A stretch of 64,000 nucleotides of DNA from Aquimarina longa SW024 (GCF_001401755.1 NZ_KQ474107.1:39650-103649), one strand, 5' to 3'; positions 25,342 through 35,325 are shown, numbered from the stretch's first letter. The notes: generated by a model not told the origin, from the letters alone. Numbers and translations: made by a program.

Positions 25342-26838
25342 ATGTATAAGTTAAATTATAAAATTATATCTCATATTATGGGGCTTTTATTGCTCTGTAA
25401 TGGAGGGTTTATGCTAATAGCTACCCTTATTAGTTTTGTTTATAAAGATGGAGTTACTCTAGAGATTATGATGGCATCTTTAGCAACAGTTTCTGTCGGA
25501 GTTGTACTGATGTTTCTAACAAGAACACATCAAAAAGAGTTGAATAAACGTGATGGATATATTGTAGTGACCTTTGGTTGGATATTTATGTCGCTCAGTG
25601 GTACTTTACCATATTTGTTTTCTGGGGCAATCCCTTCTTTTACCAATGCCTTTTTTGAAACTATGTCTGGGTATACCACTACAGGAGCATCTATTCTTAA
25701 TGAAATCGAGGTTATCCCTAAGGGAGTTTTGTTTTGGCGTAGTTTAACCCATTGGATAGGAGGTATGGGGATTATCGTATTAGCAATTGCAATTTTACCT
25801 CTATTAGGTATAGGAGGGATGCAATTATTTGCAGCAGAAGCTCCAGGCCCTAGTGCTGATAAATTACATCCTAGAATTACGGATACAGCAAAGCGATTAT
25901 GGCTGATTTATGTAGGGTATACTGCTGCAGAAACAATCTTATTGCAGTTAGCAGGGATGAATTTTTTTGATGCTATAAATCATGCGTTAAGTACACTCTC
26001 TACAGGAGGATTTTCTACAAAAAATGCAAGTGTAGCATACTGGAATGATCAGCCAATTATACAATACATTATCATATTATTTATGTTTTTAGCAGGGATG
26101 AATTTTGTCCTTAGTTATTTTGGTTTTAAAGGGAAGATCCAGAAAGTAATAAAAGATGAGGAGTTTAAGTTTTATGCTTTATTTACAGTAGTATTTACTA
26201 TAATTGCTACACTGATAGTTTATTATAAAGCAGACCCTTCTATATCATCGATAGATCATCCGATGGTTTGGGGAGAAGCAGAGAGTGCCTTTCGACATTC
26301 TTTATTTCAGGTGATAGCAGTTATTACTACTACGGGGTTTGTAAGTGCAGATTTTACAATGTGGACTCCTTTTTTAACAGTTTTTTTCTTTGGAATTATG
26401 TTTTTAGGAGGATCAGCTGGGTCTACATCAGGAGGTATGAAAGTAATGAGGCATATAATTACTATTCGTAATGGTATTTTAGAATTTAAAAGAACATTAC
26501 ACCCTAGAGCAGTATTGCCAGTACGATATAATACAAGAGCTGTTTCTAAGGAGATAGTATTTAATATATTAGCATTTTTTATATTATATATGCTTGCTTT
26601 TATTATAGGCTCTGTTGTATTAGGGGCATTAGGCTTGGATTTTGAAACTGCAATAGGAGGAGCAGCCTCTTCTTTAGGTAATATAGGACCGGCTTTTGGT
26701 AAATTAAGCCCGGTGAATAATTTTGATGTACTACCAACTTTTGGCAAGTGGTGGTGTTGTTTTTTAATGCTTATAGGAAGGTTAGAGCTTTTTACAGTGT
26801 TAATACTCCTTACTCCATTTTTCTGGAGAAATAGATAA
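25342..26838 (+). CDS. trkH: Trk potassium transporter channel subunit TrkH
   Basis: This 498-residue inner-membrane K+ channel-like transporter has four selectivity-filter-type repeats, visible in order as GYTTTGASI, STLSTGGFST, VITTTGFVSAD and SSLGNIGPAF. About ten hydrophobic helices surround them. MYKLNYKIISHIMGL starts immediately after the trkA stop. It imports K+ driven by the membrane potential, together with TrkA. No kup or kdp genes are nearby. Confidence 0.95.
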   Translation: MYKLNYKIISHIMGLLLLCNGGFMLIATLISFVYKDGVTLEIMMASLATVSVGVVLMFLTRTHQKELNKRDGYIVVTFGWIFMSLSGTLPYLFSGAIPSFTNAFFETMSGYTTTGASILNEIEVIPKGVLFWRSLTHWIGGMGIIVLAIAILPLLGIGGMQLFAAEAPGPSADKLHPRITDTAKRLWLIYVGYTAAETILLQLAGMNFFDAINHALSTLSTGGFSTKNASVAYWNDQPIIQYIIILFMFLAGMNFVLSYFGFKGKIQKVIKDEEFKFYALFTVVFTIIATLIVYYKADPSISSIDHPMVWGEAESAFRHSLFQVIAVITTTGFVSADFTMWTPFLTVFFFGIMFLGGSAGSTSGGMKVMRHIITIRNGILEFKRTLHPRAVLPVRYNTRAVSKEIVFNILAFFILYMLAFIIGSVVLGALGLDFETAIGGAASSLGNIGPAFGKLSPVNNFDVLPTFGKWWCCFLMLIGRLELFTVLILLTPFFWRNR

Positions 26839-26924
26839 AAAACTTTTCGTCTTTAACTCATAATGCCTGTACTCGTGTATATGAAACAGAAATTCTTAAT
26901 TTAGGCTAAATTAAAGACGAAAAG
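26837..26924 (-). terminator. Long-loop hairpin between trkH and the 95-residue gene
   Basis: A 14-bp perfect inverted repeat (26843-26856 with 26911-26924) encloses 54 bases. On the leftward strand it is followed by T6, so it can end the small leftward gene. On the rightward strand G-rich sequence follows, so it is a poor terminator for trkH. The large loop is unusual. Confidence 0.5.
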
Positions 26925-26930
26925 GGGGGA

Positions 26931-27218
26931 TTATTGCATTTGCCATTCCCAAGTCGCTGAAGAATTCGGGGTTATAGCCCATAATTCTGCAACTTTCTTG
27001 ATGGTATCCTTTACAGATCCTTTTATACTTTCTAGATCCATATCTCCAATTAAAAAAATGTCTAATATTGATTCGTAATATCCATTGCAATTAGAACAAA
27101 ATTCTTTCTCGGGTTTAATGTTAAGGATTTCATCATCTGTTTGAGTTACATTAAAATTTTCTTTAAAAATTTCAATAACATTCTTTGTAATGATACGTTC
27201 TTTTTCTAAAGTATCCAT
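26931..27218 (-). CDS. Small acidic CxxC protein, unrecognised
   Basis: This is a 95-residue protein with no signal peptide or membrane segment. It is acidic and helical in the first half (LEKERIITKNVIEIFKENF). One cysteine pair, FCSNCNGYYESI at about residues 41-52, could bind a metal or be redox active. The C-terminus is Trp-rich (ELWAI, TWEWQMQ). I do not recognise the family. A hairpin terminator follows on its strand, which supports its being a real transcription unit. Confidence 0.55.
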   Translation of the reverse strand: MDTLEKERIITKNVIEIFKENFNVTQTDDEILNIKPEKEFCSNCNGYYESILDIFLIGDMDLESIKGSVKDTIKKVAELWAITPNSSATWEWQMQ

Positions 27219-27372
27219 ACGATTGTCGGTTTTAAGTTGGTTCTTTATTTCTAATACTATTTGGAAATAGTATTAAGGATTAAGTATAGTATAACTCGAA
27301 TTTCGGATTTTTAGTGTTGTACAGTGTTTTTTTTGATTATAAAAAAAAGTTAAAATTTAGTTAACATTTGCT

Positions 27373-27423
27373 AAAAAACAAAACCGATTATTTTCACTTC
27401 GAAAATAATCGGTTTTGTTTTTT
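27373..27423. terminator. Strong bidirectional terminator after the aminotransferase gene
   Basis: A 23-bp perfect stem (27373-27395 with 27401-27423; core CCGATTATTTTC) with a 5-base loop and T6 on both strands. It ends the leftward desaturase-aminotransferase unit. Confidence 0.88.
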
Positions 27424-27444
27424 AGTATTAAAAACTATTCGAAT

Positions 27445-28653
27445 CTAGCTTACCGCCTCTTTGATTCTTTTAGCAGCTTCTGTAATTTCCTCAGTACTTG
27501 CAGCATACGAAATTCTAATACAATTACTATTTCCAAATGCAATACCAGTTACTGTGGCAACATTAGCTTTTTCTAGTAAAAACATAGAGAAATCTGTTGC
27601 ATTTTCTATAGTATGTCCTTGTAATGTTTTTCCAAAATAATGTGAAATATCTGGAAATACATAGAATGCTCCTTCAGGTTCATTACATTCGAATCCAGAA
27701 ATATCAGATAATAATTTTAATATTAATGTTCTTCGTTCTTTAAACTCATCTACCATGTACTGAATCTTGTTTACAGGTGCTTCTAGAGCAGTAATTACTG
27801 CTCGCTGTGCAATACAATTAGCTCCACTAGTTACTTGACCTTGTATTTTATTACATGCACGTGCAATAGAAGTTGGAGCGCCAATATATCCGATTCTCCA
27901 TCCTGTCATAGCAAAAGCCTTAGCAACTCCATTAACAGTAACTGTTCTGTTATACATGTCTTCAAACTGAGCCATTGAAGCGTGACCTCCTACGTAATTA
28001 ATGTGCTCATATATCTCATCACTCACGACAACAATATTAGGATGTTTTTGTAGCACATCTGCCAAAGCTCTTAACTCTTCTTTACTATAGATAGACCCGC
28101 TAGGATTACAAGGAGAGCTATACCATAACATTTTAGTTTTTGGTGTAATAGCCTTTTCAAGTTGTGTGGCAGTCATTTTAAAATCAGTATCAATAGCGGT
28201 TTTTACTTCTACAGGAACTCCTCCTGCAAGCTTAACAATATCGCTATAACTTACCCAATATGGGCATGGTAAAATAACTTCATCCCCAGGATTAATGCAG
28301 ACTTGTGCGATGTTATATAGGGCTTGTTTAGCTCCTGTAGATACAACAATTTGTGAATGATTATATGTGAGATCATTATCACGTTTAAATTTGGTGATAA
28401 TAGCATCTTTTAACTCAGTATATCCATCAACAGGAGTATATGAATTATAGTTGTCATTTACAGCTTGGATTGCTGCCTCTTTAATAAAATCAGGAGTGTT
28501 AAAGTCTGGTTCACCAAGGCTAAGACCTATAATATCTTTTCCTTCAGCTTTTAGTTCTCTTGCTTTTGCAGCCATTGCTAATGTGGCCGATGCTTTAAGT
28601 GCATTAATTCTGTCTGATAATTGGATATCCATTTCTGATGTTTGTATACTCAT
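27445..28653 (-). CDS. Pyridoxal-phosphate aminotransferase, probable aspartate transaminase
   Basis: This is a 402-residue fold-type I class I/II aminotransferase. Lys245 in NGVAKAFAMTGWRIGY is the PLP-binding lysine. SDEIY (211-215), YSSPCNPSGSIYS and the C-terminal Arg in CIRISYAAS complete the active site. The SLGEPDFNTPDFI segment is typical of subgroup Ib aspartate/prephenate aminotransferases. It probably exchanges amino groups between aspartate and 2-oxoglutarate; dual use with prephenate is possible. It follows the desaturase gene by 27 bases on the same strand, an operon without an obvious functional link. Confidence 0.9.
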   Translation of the reverse strand: MSIQTSEMDIQLSDRINALKASATLAMAAKARELKAEGKDIIGLSLGEPDFNTPDFIKEAAIQAVNDNYNSYTPVDGYTELKDAIITKFKRDNDLTYNHSQIVVSTGAKQALYNIAQVCINPGDEVILPCPYWVSYSDIVKLAGGVPVEVKTAIDTDFKMTATQLEKAITPKTKMLWYSSPCNPSGSIYSKEELRALADVLQKHPNIVVVSDEIYEHINYVGGHASMAQFEDMYNRTVTVNGVAKAFAMTGWRIGYIGAPTSIARACNKIQGQVTSGANCIAQRAVITALEAPVNKIQYMVDEFKERRTLILKLLSDISGFECNEPEGAFYVFPDISHYFGKTLQGHTIENATDFSMFLLEKANVATVTGIAFGNSNCIRISYAASTEEITEAAKRIKEAVS

Positions 28654-28680
28654 TTTTAATCTGGTAAATAAAAGTTATAA

Positions 28681-29778
28681 TTAGATAGTCGCAGGCTTCA
28701 TTCCCATTTCTTTTAGATGTTTAAAATGGGCAATAATTGCTTTGCGAGTGGTTTTGTATTCATTATATGGTAGATTAAATTCTAAAGCAGTTTGTTTTAC
28801 AATCTTAGAAATTTTAGTGTAGTGAACATGACTTATATGTGGAAAAATATGGTGTTCTACTTGGTGATTTAGTCCACCTGTAAACCAGTTAACTAACCTG
28901 TTTTTTGTTGAGAAATTAACAGTAGTAAATAACTGATGTACTGCCCAAGTATTTTTCATAGTTCCTGTCTCATCTGGTATGGGCATTGCTGCTTCTTCTA
29001 CCATATGTGCTAATTGAAAAACTACACTTAAGATCAGCCCTGCAACATAATGCATTATAAAAAAGCCAATTAAAATTTTCCACCATGCAATAGACATAAA
29101 AATCATAGGGATTACAATCCATATTAATAGATAAATCAGTTTAGTAATCACTACCGTACTCCATTGTTTTAAAGGGCTAGGTAATTTTCCATAAGAAAGC
29201 TTACGTGCAAGGTAGTTTTTAGTTTGCTTAAAGTCTGTTGTTAAGGCCCAGTTAAAAGTTAATAAACCATATAGGAATATAGAATAATAATGTTGAAATT
29301 TATGAAAACGTCTCCATTTAGAGTGTTTCGTAAATCGAATAACTCTACCAGCATCCATATCCTCATCATGACCATGGATGTTAGTGTAGGTGTGGTGTAG
29401 AACATTATGCTGTACTTGCCAATTGTAGACATTGCCAGCAAGGATATACATACTACCTCCCATTAATTTGTTAATCCATTTTTTTGACGAATATGATCCA
29501 TGATTACCATCATGCATTACATTCATTCCTACGCCAGCCATTCCTACTCCCATTACTATAGTGAGTAATAACATCCACCATTGCGAAATGTTAAGAGTGA
29601 GGATTAAAAAATAAGGAGTTAAAAATAGAGAAAACATAACGATTGTTTTTAGATGTAATCGCCAATTTCCTGTTCGTTTAATATTGTTTTCTTTAAAGTA
29701 GATATTAACTCTTTTATTCAGTGTCTTAAAAAATTTAGCAGAATCAACTCTGCTAAAACGTATATTAGATGTAGTCAT
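28681..29778 (-). CDS. Membrane fatty-acid desaturase (front-end/linoleoyl-CoA type)
   Basis: This 365-residue integral membrane di-iron enzyme has three histidine boxes: HDGNH (89-93), HNVLHH (124-129) and HQVEHH (305-310). The last fits the HxxxHH/QxxHH box of acyl-lipid or acyl-CoA desaturases. Four hydrophobic helices lie at about residues 47-64, 66-86, 213-235 and 236-257. It introduces a double bond into membrane acyl chains, useful for cold adaptation. No cytochrome b5 domain is fused, so an external electron donor is needed. Regiospecificity cannot be read from sequence. Confidence 0.9.
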   Translation of the reverse strand: MTTSNIRFSRVDSAKFFKTLNKRVNIYFKENNIKRTGNWRLHLKTIVMFSLFLTPYFLILTLNISQWWMLLLTIVMGVGMAGVGMNVMHDGNHGSYSSKKWINKLMGGSMYILAGNVYNWQVQHNVLHHTYTNIHGHDEDMDAGRVIRFTKHSKWRRFHKFQHYYSIFLYGLLTFNWALTTDFKQTKNYLARKLSYGKLPSPLKQWSTVVITKLIYLLIWIVIPMIFMSIAWWKILIGFFIMHYVAGLILSVVFQLAHMVEEAAMPIPDETGTMKNTWAVHQLFTTVNFSTKNRLVNWFTGGLNHQVEHHIFPHISHVHYTKISKIVKQTALEFNLPYNEYKTTRKAIIAHFKHLKEMGMKPATI

Positions 29779-29918
29779 GAGTAGTAGGGTTTATGACCAA
29801 ACGATAGTTGTCATAATTATATTGGGTAAAGTTAGGTATTTAAATTTTTTTAAGTTCCTAAAAAGAAGTAAAATATATGATCTTTAGACGTATTTTTACA
29901 CTTTAAATTAATTATTTA

Positions 29919-30548
29919 ATGGATATAGTATTAAAATATTTTCCAAATTTAACTGAAGAGCAAAAAAATCAGTTTTCAAAATTAGAGGAGTTATATGAAG
30001 AGTGGAATGCTAAGATTAATGTAATCTCCCGTAAAGATATAGAGTTGTTGTATGAGAGACATATAGTACATTCTCTGGGGATATCAAAAATTATCGAGTT
30101 CGAGGCAGAGACTCGTGTATTAGATGTTGGTACAGGGGGTGGATTTCCTGGAATTCCTTTAGCAATTTTATTTCCAGAAACTCACTTTTATTTGATTGAT
30201 GTTATTGCAAAAAAAATAAAAGTTGTCAATGAGGTTGTAAAAGTACTAGGTTTAAAAAATTGTAAAGCAGAACAAAGAAGAGCGGGCACATTTGATGACC
30301 GTTTTGACTTTATTGTCAGTCGAGCTGTGACTAATATGCCTGATTTTGTAAAGTGGGTTCGAAAAAATATAGCAAAAAAAAGTGTGCATAAATTGCAAAA
30401 TGGGATTCTATACCTTAAAGGAGGTGATCTTACAGAAGAATTAGCACTATTTCCAAAAGCAGTAGAGCATAATTTATCAGATTACTTCGAAGAAGATTTT
30501 TTTGAAACTAAAAAAGTAGTGTATTTACCTATAAAATATAAGCTTTAA
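29919..30548 (+). CDS. rsmG: 16S rRNA (guanine-527-N7)-methyltransferase
   Basis: This 209-residue SAM-dependent methyltransferase (GidB family) modifies G527 of 16S rRNA near the streptomycin site. Motif I is VLDVGTGGGFPGIPLAI. The N-terminal WNAKINVISRKD and the SRAVTNMPDFVKW segment are family signatures. It is transcribed divergently from the desaturase gene and stands alone. Confidence 0.95.
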   Translation: MDIVLKYFPNLTEEQKNQFSKLEELYEEWNAKINVISRKDIELLYERHIVHSLGISKIIEFEAETRVLDVGTGGGFPGIPLAILFPETHFYLIDVIAKKIKVVNEVVKVLGLKNCKAEQRRAGTFDDRFDFIVSRAVTNMPDFVKWVRKNIAKKSVHKLQNGILYLKGGDLTEELALFPKAVEHNLSDYFEEDFFETKKVVYLPIKYKL

Positions 30549-30718
30549 AAATAAATATGTTTAATAGATAATATCGTTTAATTGATTTTTTTTATTTCAC
30601 TTCTGGTAAAAAAAACAGATATTTAAGGGCTGTCTTTTGACACTATTTTTGATTATATAGAGGCATGAGAGAATCTGTTAAAAGAAGATGAGTTAGGTAA
30701 ACTATAATTACTTTAATT

Positions 30719-31840
30719 ATGATAAATATAAAGAACTATACGTTTCTTGTTTGGATTACATTTTTACTACACACATATCTCTCTTTTGCTAATGACGGAG
30801 CATATTATGCTAGTGGCAATCATTTAGTGCCTATTACAAATGAAAATATTGCAGTTACCAAAGAAATATTAAAATTAACGCGGTATAATGAAGAGTACTT
30901 AAGTGTAGATGTGTATTATGAGTTTTATAATCATGGAGAAGAGAAAGAGGTTCTTGTAGGATTTGAAGCTCCCTCACCTTCGGGAGATGTAGATGGAATC
31001 CCTGTAAAAGGTAGCCATCCATACATTAGTAAGTTTTCTGTATTAATGAATGGAAAATCTCTATCATATAAAACAGCTATTGTAAATGATAGTATATACT
31101 ATAAAAATGGAAATATTCAAGCAAAGGTAGAGAGTGAAGTGATAGGAAAAGATTTTAATACAAACGACCCTAGTTTTTATTATGTATACCATTTTAATGC
31201 ACGTTTTAAAAAAGGGAGTAATGTGATCAAACATAAGTATATGTTTAATCTTTCTGGATCAGTAATGGAACGATATTCTTTTGATTATATATTAACTGCA
31301 GCAAATCGTTGGTCTAACAAGCAGATTGATGACTTTACTCTTATCATCGATATGGGTAAAGAGCAAGGGTTTACTATAGGTGAGTCGTTTTATAATAAAT
31401 ATGATCATTGGGTAATTACAGGAAAAGGAATTATGGATAGTGGAGAGAAAAATAGGTATAAAACGTTTTATATTGAAGACGGTTTTATAACATTTTATAA
31501 AAAAAACTTTGCACCTAAGGGAGAATTGTACTTATCTGCATCTAGAAACATTCAATATTGCCAAAATGAAAAATTTGACGCAAAAAAATGTTTAGAAATT
31601 CCTTTTGATATTACATATCAAGAAAAGTTATTGTCAGCAACAGATTTTGAGTCATATAAAATAGTACGAAATCTTCCTTTTGCTAGAAGAGGTTATATCT
31701 TCAAAACAGTATACATACAGGAATATTATGAGAATCAGAAGTGGTATATTCCTAATCCAGATTATCAGCCTAATTATGAGATGTTATTACAAGCTGAAAA
31801 AGATTGGTTGGTAAATTTAAAAAATACAATGACTAAATGA
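30719..31840 (+). CDS. Exported YARHG-domain protein
   Basis: This is a 373-residue protein. A signal peptide (VWITFLLHTYLSFA) is followed by a beta-rich body (about residues 40-300) and a YARHG domain near 325-360 (LPFARRGYIFKTVYIQEYY, then WYIPNPDYQP). YARHG is an extracytoplasmic domain thought to bind cell-wall material. Two cysteines (QYCQNE and KKCLEI) could form a disulfide. The central region resembles DUF4424 proteins, but I am less sure of that. It is probably periplasmic or surface-located; function unknown. Confidence 0.7.
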   Translation: MINIKNYTFLVWITFLLHTYLSFANDGAYYASGNHLVPITNENIAVTKEILKLTRYNEEYLSVDVYYEFYNHGEEKEVLVGFEAPSPSGDVDGIPVKGSHPYISKFSVLMNGKSLSYKTAIVNDSIYYKNGNIQAKVESEVIGKDFNTNDPSFYYVYHFNARFKKGSNVIKHKYMFNLSGSVMERYSFDYILTAANRWSNKQIDDFTLIIDMGKEQGFTIGESFYNKYDHWVITGKGIMDSGEKNRYKTFYIEDGFITFYKKNFAPKGELYLSASRNIQYCQNEKFDAKKCLEIPFDITYQEKLLSATDFESYKIVRNLPFARRGYIFKTVYIQEYYENQKWYIPNPDYQPNYEMLLQAEKDWLVNLKNTMTK

Positions 31841-31855
31841 GTTTTTTTTTAACTG

Positions 31856-32311
31856 TTATTTAATGTTAAGTCTCATCTCAATTAGATGTTTTTCAAAGCC
31901 TACTTTCTCATACGCTCTAATTGCTTTTAGATTTTTGTCATATACAGTAAGTCGAATTTCTTCAATACCCTTTGTTTGAAACCAATTACATAAATTTTGA
32001 ATAATCTGTTGACTTATACCTTTACCTCTAAATGCTTCTTTTACATACATAAAACCAATATATCCAAGTTGTTTTTGTTTATAGTGTTTTTTTCGATCTC
32101 TTATTTGCCCATAACCACTACCTATAATTTCTCCGTTAATTTCGGCTACTATTACTTCTGTATCATCAGTAGTGATATACGATTCAATATCATAATAGTT
32201 AATCTTTTCTGTTTTTAGAGTAGGATCCATTGGTTGCTCCGCTTCGATGATTTTTTGTTCGAAATCAAGTAAAATGGGTAAGTCATCTATGATAGCTGGT
32301 CTAATAATCAT
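31856..32311 (-). CDS. GNAT-family N-acetyltransferase
   Basis: This 151-residue single-domain acetyltransferase has motif A as GFMYVKEAFRGKGISQQIIQ (acetyl-CoA pyrophosphate loop R-G-K-G-I). Motif B is the IRLTVYDKNLKAIRAYEKVGFEKH stretch. The substrate is unknown. It lies 58 bases downstream of the monooxygenase gene on the same strand and may be co-transcribed. Confidence 0.85.
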   Translation of the reverse strand: MIIRPAIIDDLPILLDFEQKIIEAEQPMDPTLKTEKINYYDIESYITTDDTEVIVAEINGEIIGSGYGQIRDRKKHYKQKQLGYIGFMYVKEAFRGKGISQQIIQNLCNWFQTKGIEEIRLTVYDKNLKAIRAYEKVGFEKHLIEMRLNIK

Positions 32312-32369
32312 GCTTGTTTGAAATATAATATTTTATTTAAGGAAAAATTATCTTTATTATTTGAAGTTA

Positions 32370-33476
32370 CTATTTTGGGATTTCAGAGAGCGGTTTGTAA
32401 TCTTCTGTCCAATTTTTTTCGCCTACTTTTTTTAGACCTAATTTAGCAATCCAATAAGGTAATTTTGAAAGTTTTTCTCGTTTTTGATTCCTAATTCTTG
32501 TCCAATCAATACGGCTGGCTCTATTTTTAGAAAATGTAGCGACCATTGTATTCCAATTTTCGTTTTTTAATAAATTAGATAGGGCGATAGCATCTTCAAG
32601 TGCAAGAGCCCCACCTTGTGCCATAAAAGGAGGCATCCCATGAGCGGCATCGCCTATTAAAACTACTCTACCGCTTCCCATCATTGATAATTTAGGGAGT
32701 TCTTCTAAGTCATTCCAATATGAGTTACTCGGATTCCACTTGTCAAGAATTTCAGGAATTGGAGAAGCAAATTTTTTGAAAGGATTCATATATTGTTTTT
32801 CTTCAAAAGTTTTAAAACCTTTTGTTTTTCTATTTACATAACAATATGCAGTGTCATTATCAATAGGAATGATCAGAAATTGACCTGAAGAACTAATATG
32901 TAAAGTCCAAGAGTTAATATTTGGAGGTTTTTTAGTGATAAAACGGCATACTTGAGCAGTTACCTTTCTTAATGGAACATCTCCGAGAATTAATTCTCTG
33001 GTTTTAGAATATAACCCATCTGCACCAATGATTAAGTCATATTCTTCTTTACTATCATCAGATAATTCAATAACTACAGAATCTGAATTGGTTTTTAGTG
33101 TCTTAATTGTGGTATTAAATGAGATATTAATATTGTGTGTTCCCTCTATAAGCACTTCATGAAGTACTTTTCTATTTATCCCTAAACATGGTTTTTCTCT
33201 TCCCCATATTTTTTCGAGATCTAAATCTAAAATTGTTTTTCCTTTAGCATCTTTTATATTACGAGAACTTATGAGAAAGCCTTTTTTTCTAGCAATATCA
33301 CCCAGTCCTAGTTTGTCAAGAGCAATAACTCCATTAGAAGGTAGATATAATCCTGTTCCGGAAGTTTGCCATTTAGACTGTTTTTCTATTAGTTTAATGT
33401 AATATCCTTGGTTTTGAAGAGCTCTTGCAGTAGCAAGACCAGCAATCCCTCCTCCTACAATTAATATTTTATTCAT
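32370..33476 (-). CDS. FAD-dependent monooxygenase (UbiH/PHBH fold)
   Basis: This is a 368-residue flavoprotein of the p-hydroxybenzoate hydroxylase fold. The FAD motif is GGGIAGLATA near residues 8-17. The middle DG motif is IIGADGLYSKTRE. The third motif is VVLIGDAAHGMPPFMAQGG. It uses NAD(P)H and O2 to hydroxylate or epoxidise a small aromatic or similar compound; related sequences include zeaxanthin epoxidase- and UbiH-like enzymes. The substrate is not identifiable from the neighbours. A clear terminator upstream (33572-33599) separates it from pruA. Confidence 0.85.
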   Translation of the reverse strand: MNKILIVGGGIAGLATARALQNQGYYIKLIEKQSKWQTSGTGLYLPSNGVIALDKLGLGDIARKKGFLISSRNIKDAKGKTILDLDLEKIWGREKPCLGINRKVLHEVLIEGTHNINISFNTTIKTLKTNSDSVVIELSDDSKEEYDLIIGADGLYSKTRELILGDVPLRKVTAQVCRFITKKPPNINSWTLHISSSGQFLIIPIDNDTAYCYVNRKTKGFKTFEEKQYMNPFKKFASPIPEILDKWNPSNSYWNDLEELPKLSMMGSGRVVLIGDAAHGMPPFMAQGGALALEDAIALSNLLKNENWNTMVATFSKNRASRIDWTRIRNQKREKLSKLPYWIAKLGLKKVGEKNWTEDYKPLSEIPK

Positions 33477-33571
33477 TATTCAATAATATGTGTGAGTTCG
33501 AGTATGTTTAAATACTTGTTTAATGTATGACTATTAATCGTAAATAAAAATATATATAAATACTAGCGCAT

Positions 33572-33599
33572 AAAAAAAGCGCCAATCGGCGCTTTTTTT
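33572..33599 (-). terminator. Terminator of pruA
   Basis: A perfect palindrome, A7-GCGCC-AATC-less loop-GGCGC-T7 type (33572-33599), lies 27 bases past the pruA stop. It is symmetrical, so it would work on both strands. Confidence 0.88.
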
Positions 33600-33625
33600 A
33601 TGTAATACTTAAACCTGATGAAATA

Positions 33626-35254
33626 TTATTCTCCTAAGAAGGGATATCTATAATTCGCAGGAGAAACAAATGTCTCTTTAATCATACGAGGCGATACCCA
33701 ACGTAATAAGTTGAGATATGAACCAGCTTTATCATTTGTTCCAGATGCTCTTGCTCCACCAAAAGGTTGTTGTCCTACAACAGCTCCAGTACATTTATCA
33801 TTAATGTAGAAGTTACCAGCACAGTTTTCTAGCGCTTTGGTAGCTTCTGTAGCAGCATAGCGATCTGTAGAGAATATAGCACCAGTTAGTGCATATTCAC
33901 TAGTTTGATCTACTAATTTTAATGTTTCATCCCATTGATTATCATCATATACATAGATCGTAACAACTGGGCCGAACAATTCAGTACACATGGTTGTATA
34001 TTTAGGGTCTTTGGTAACGATTATAGTAGGTTCGATAAAATATCCTTTGGATTTGTCATAATTACCACCTGCTATAATTTCTGCATCAGTATCATTTTTA
34101 GCTTGATCAATGTACTTAGCAAGTTTATCAAATGAACCTTCATGAATTACCGCAGTAATAAAATTACTCATGTCTTCTGGAGACCCCATTTTAAAAGAGT
34201 TTGTATCTTCTAGTAATTGCTTTTCTACATCTGCCCATAAGCTTTTAGGGATATAAGCCCTAGATGCTGCACTACATTTTTGTCCTTGATACTCAAATGC
34301 TCCACGAGAAATACCTGTAGCAACTTGTTTTGCATTAGCACTAGGGTGTGCTATGATAAAATCTTTACCACCAGTTTCTCCTACAATTCTAGGGTATGTT
34401 TTATAATTATGTATATTAGTTCCTATTTTTGCCCAAATGTCTTTAAAAACATGTGTGCTTCCTGTAAAATGAATTCCTGCAAAATCAGGGCTTGCTAATA
34501 CAGTGTCAGTAATCATCACTGGATCTCCATATACTACATTGATAACACCATCAGGTACTCCTGCTTCTTTAAATATATCTACAATAACTTTTGCAGAGTA
34601 GATTTGGCTATCACTAGGTTTCCATACTACAGTATTACCCATTAATGCAGCACTAGCAGGAAGGTTTCCTGAGATTGCAGTAAAGTTAAAAGGAGTAATT
34701 GCATATACAAAACCTTCTAATGGACGATATTCTAATCTGTTCCATGCATCAGAAGTAGAATCTGGCTGATCTTCATAGATTTGAGTCATAAATTCTACAT
34801 TAAAACGTAAGAAATCTATAAACTCACAAGCGGCATCAATTTCTGCTTGAAATATATTTTTAGATTGCGCTAACATAGTAGCTGCATTGATTTTTGCGCG
34901 ATATGGTCCAGCAATAAGTTCGGCAGCTCTTAGAAATACTGCTGCACGCTGCTCCCATGGTAGTTGAGCCCATTTTTTTCGAGCTTCTAGAGCAGTATCA
35001 ATTGCTTTTTGAATATGTTGCTTTTCTGCTTTATGATAAGTACCCAAAATATGTTGGTGATCGTGTGGAGGAGCCATTGTTCCGGTATCTCCAGTTCTGA
35101 TTTCTTCACCGTTGATATATAAAGGTACGTCTACAGTACTGTTATACATTGCAGCATATGTAGCTAGTACTTCTTCTCTTTCAGGTGTTCCGGGAGCGTA
35201 TGACTTTATAGGCTCGTTTATTGCAGTAGGAACTTGAAAAAAACCTTTTCCCAT
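33626..35254 (-). CDS. pruA: 1-pyrroline-5-carboxylate dehydrogenase
   Basis: This 542-residue aldehyde dehydrogenase oxidises glutamate-gamma-semialdehyde to glutamate, the second step of proline breakdown. The catalytic Cys is in YQGQKCSAASRAY and the general base Glu in RIVGETGGKDF. The NAD-binding VWKPSDSQ and FTGST segments are present. The length matches the stand-alone (non-PutA) P5CDH found in Bacteroidota and eukaryotes. Proline dehydrogenase is not in the window. Confidence 0.94.
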   Translation of the reverse strand: MGKGFFQVPTAINEPIKSYAPGTPEREEVLATYAAMYNSTVDVPLYINGEEIRTGDTGTMAPPHDHQHILGTYHKAEKQHIQKAIDTALEARKKWAQLPWEQRAAVFLRAAELIAGPYRAKINAATMLAQSKNIFQAEIDAACEFIDFLRFNVEFMTQIYEDQPDSTSDAWNRLEYRPLEGFVYAITPFNFTAISGNLPASAALMGNTVVWKPSDSQIYSAKVIVDIFKEAGVPDGVINVVYGDPVMITDTVLASPDFAGIHFTGSTHVFKDIWAKIGTNIHNYKTYPRIVGETGGKDFIIAHPSANAKQVATGISRGAFEYQGQKCSAASRAYIPKSLWADVEKQLLEDTNSFKMGSPEDMSNFITAVIHEGSFDKLAKYIDQAKNDTDAEIIAGGNYDKSKGYFIEPTIIVTKDPKYTTMCTELFGPVVTIYVYDDNQWDETLKLVDQTSEYALTGAIFSTDRYAATEATKALENCAGNFYINDKCTGAVVGQQPFGGARASGTNDKAGSYLNLLRWVSPRMIKETFVSPANYRYPFLGE

Positions 35255-35317
35255 GATGTGATATGTTATGTTTTAATTAGTATGTATTTGTTCTAAACGA
35301 TTTATCATTTAGGATAG

Positions 35318-35325
35318 CAAAGATA
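35318..35325 (-). promoter_or_regulatory. -7 box (TATCTTTG) for pruA
   Basis: This TAnnTTTG match on the minus strand lies 63 bases upstream of the pruA start. The rest of the roughly 310-base divergent gap to the NRDE gene holds no other element I can support. Confidence 0.45.
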
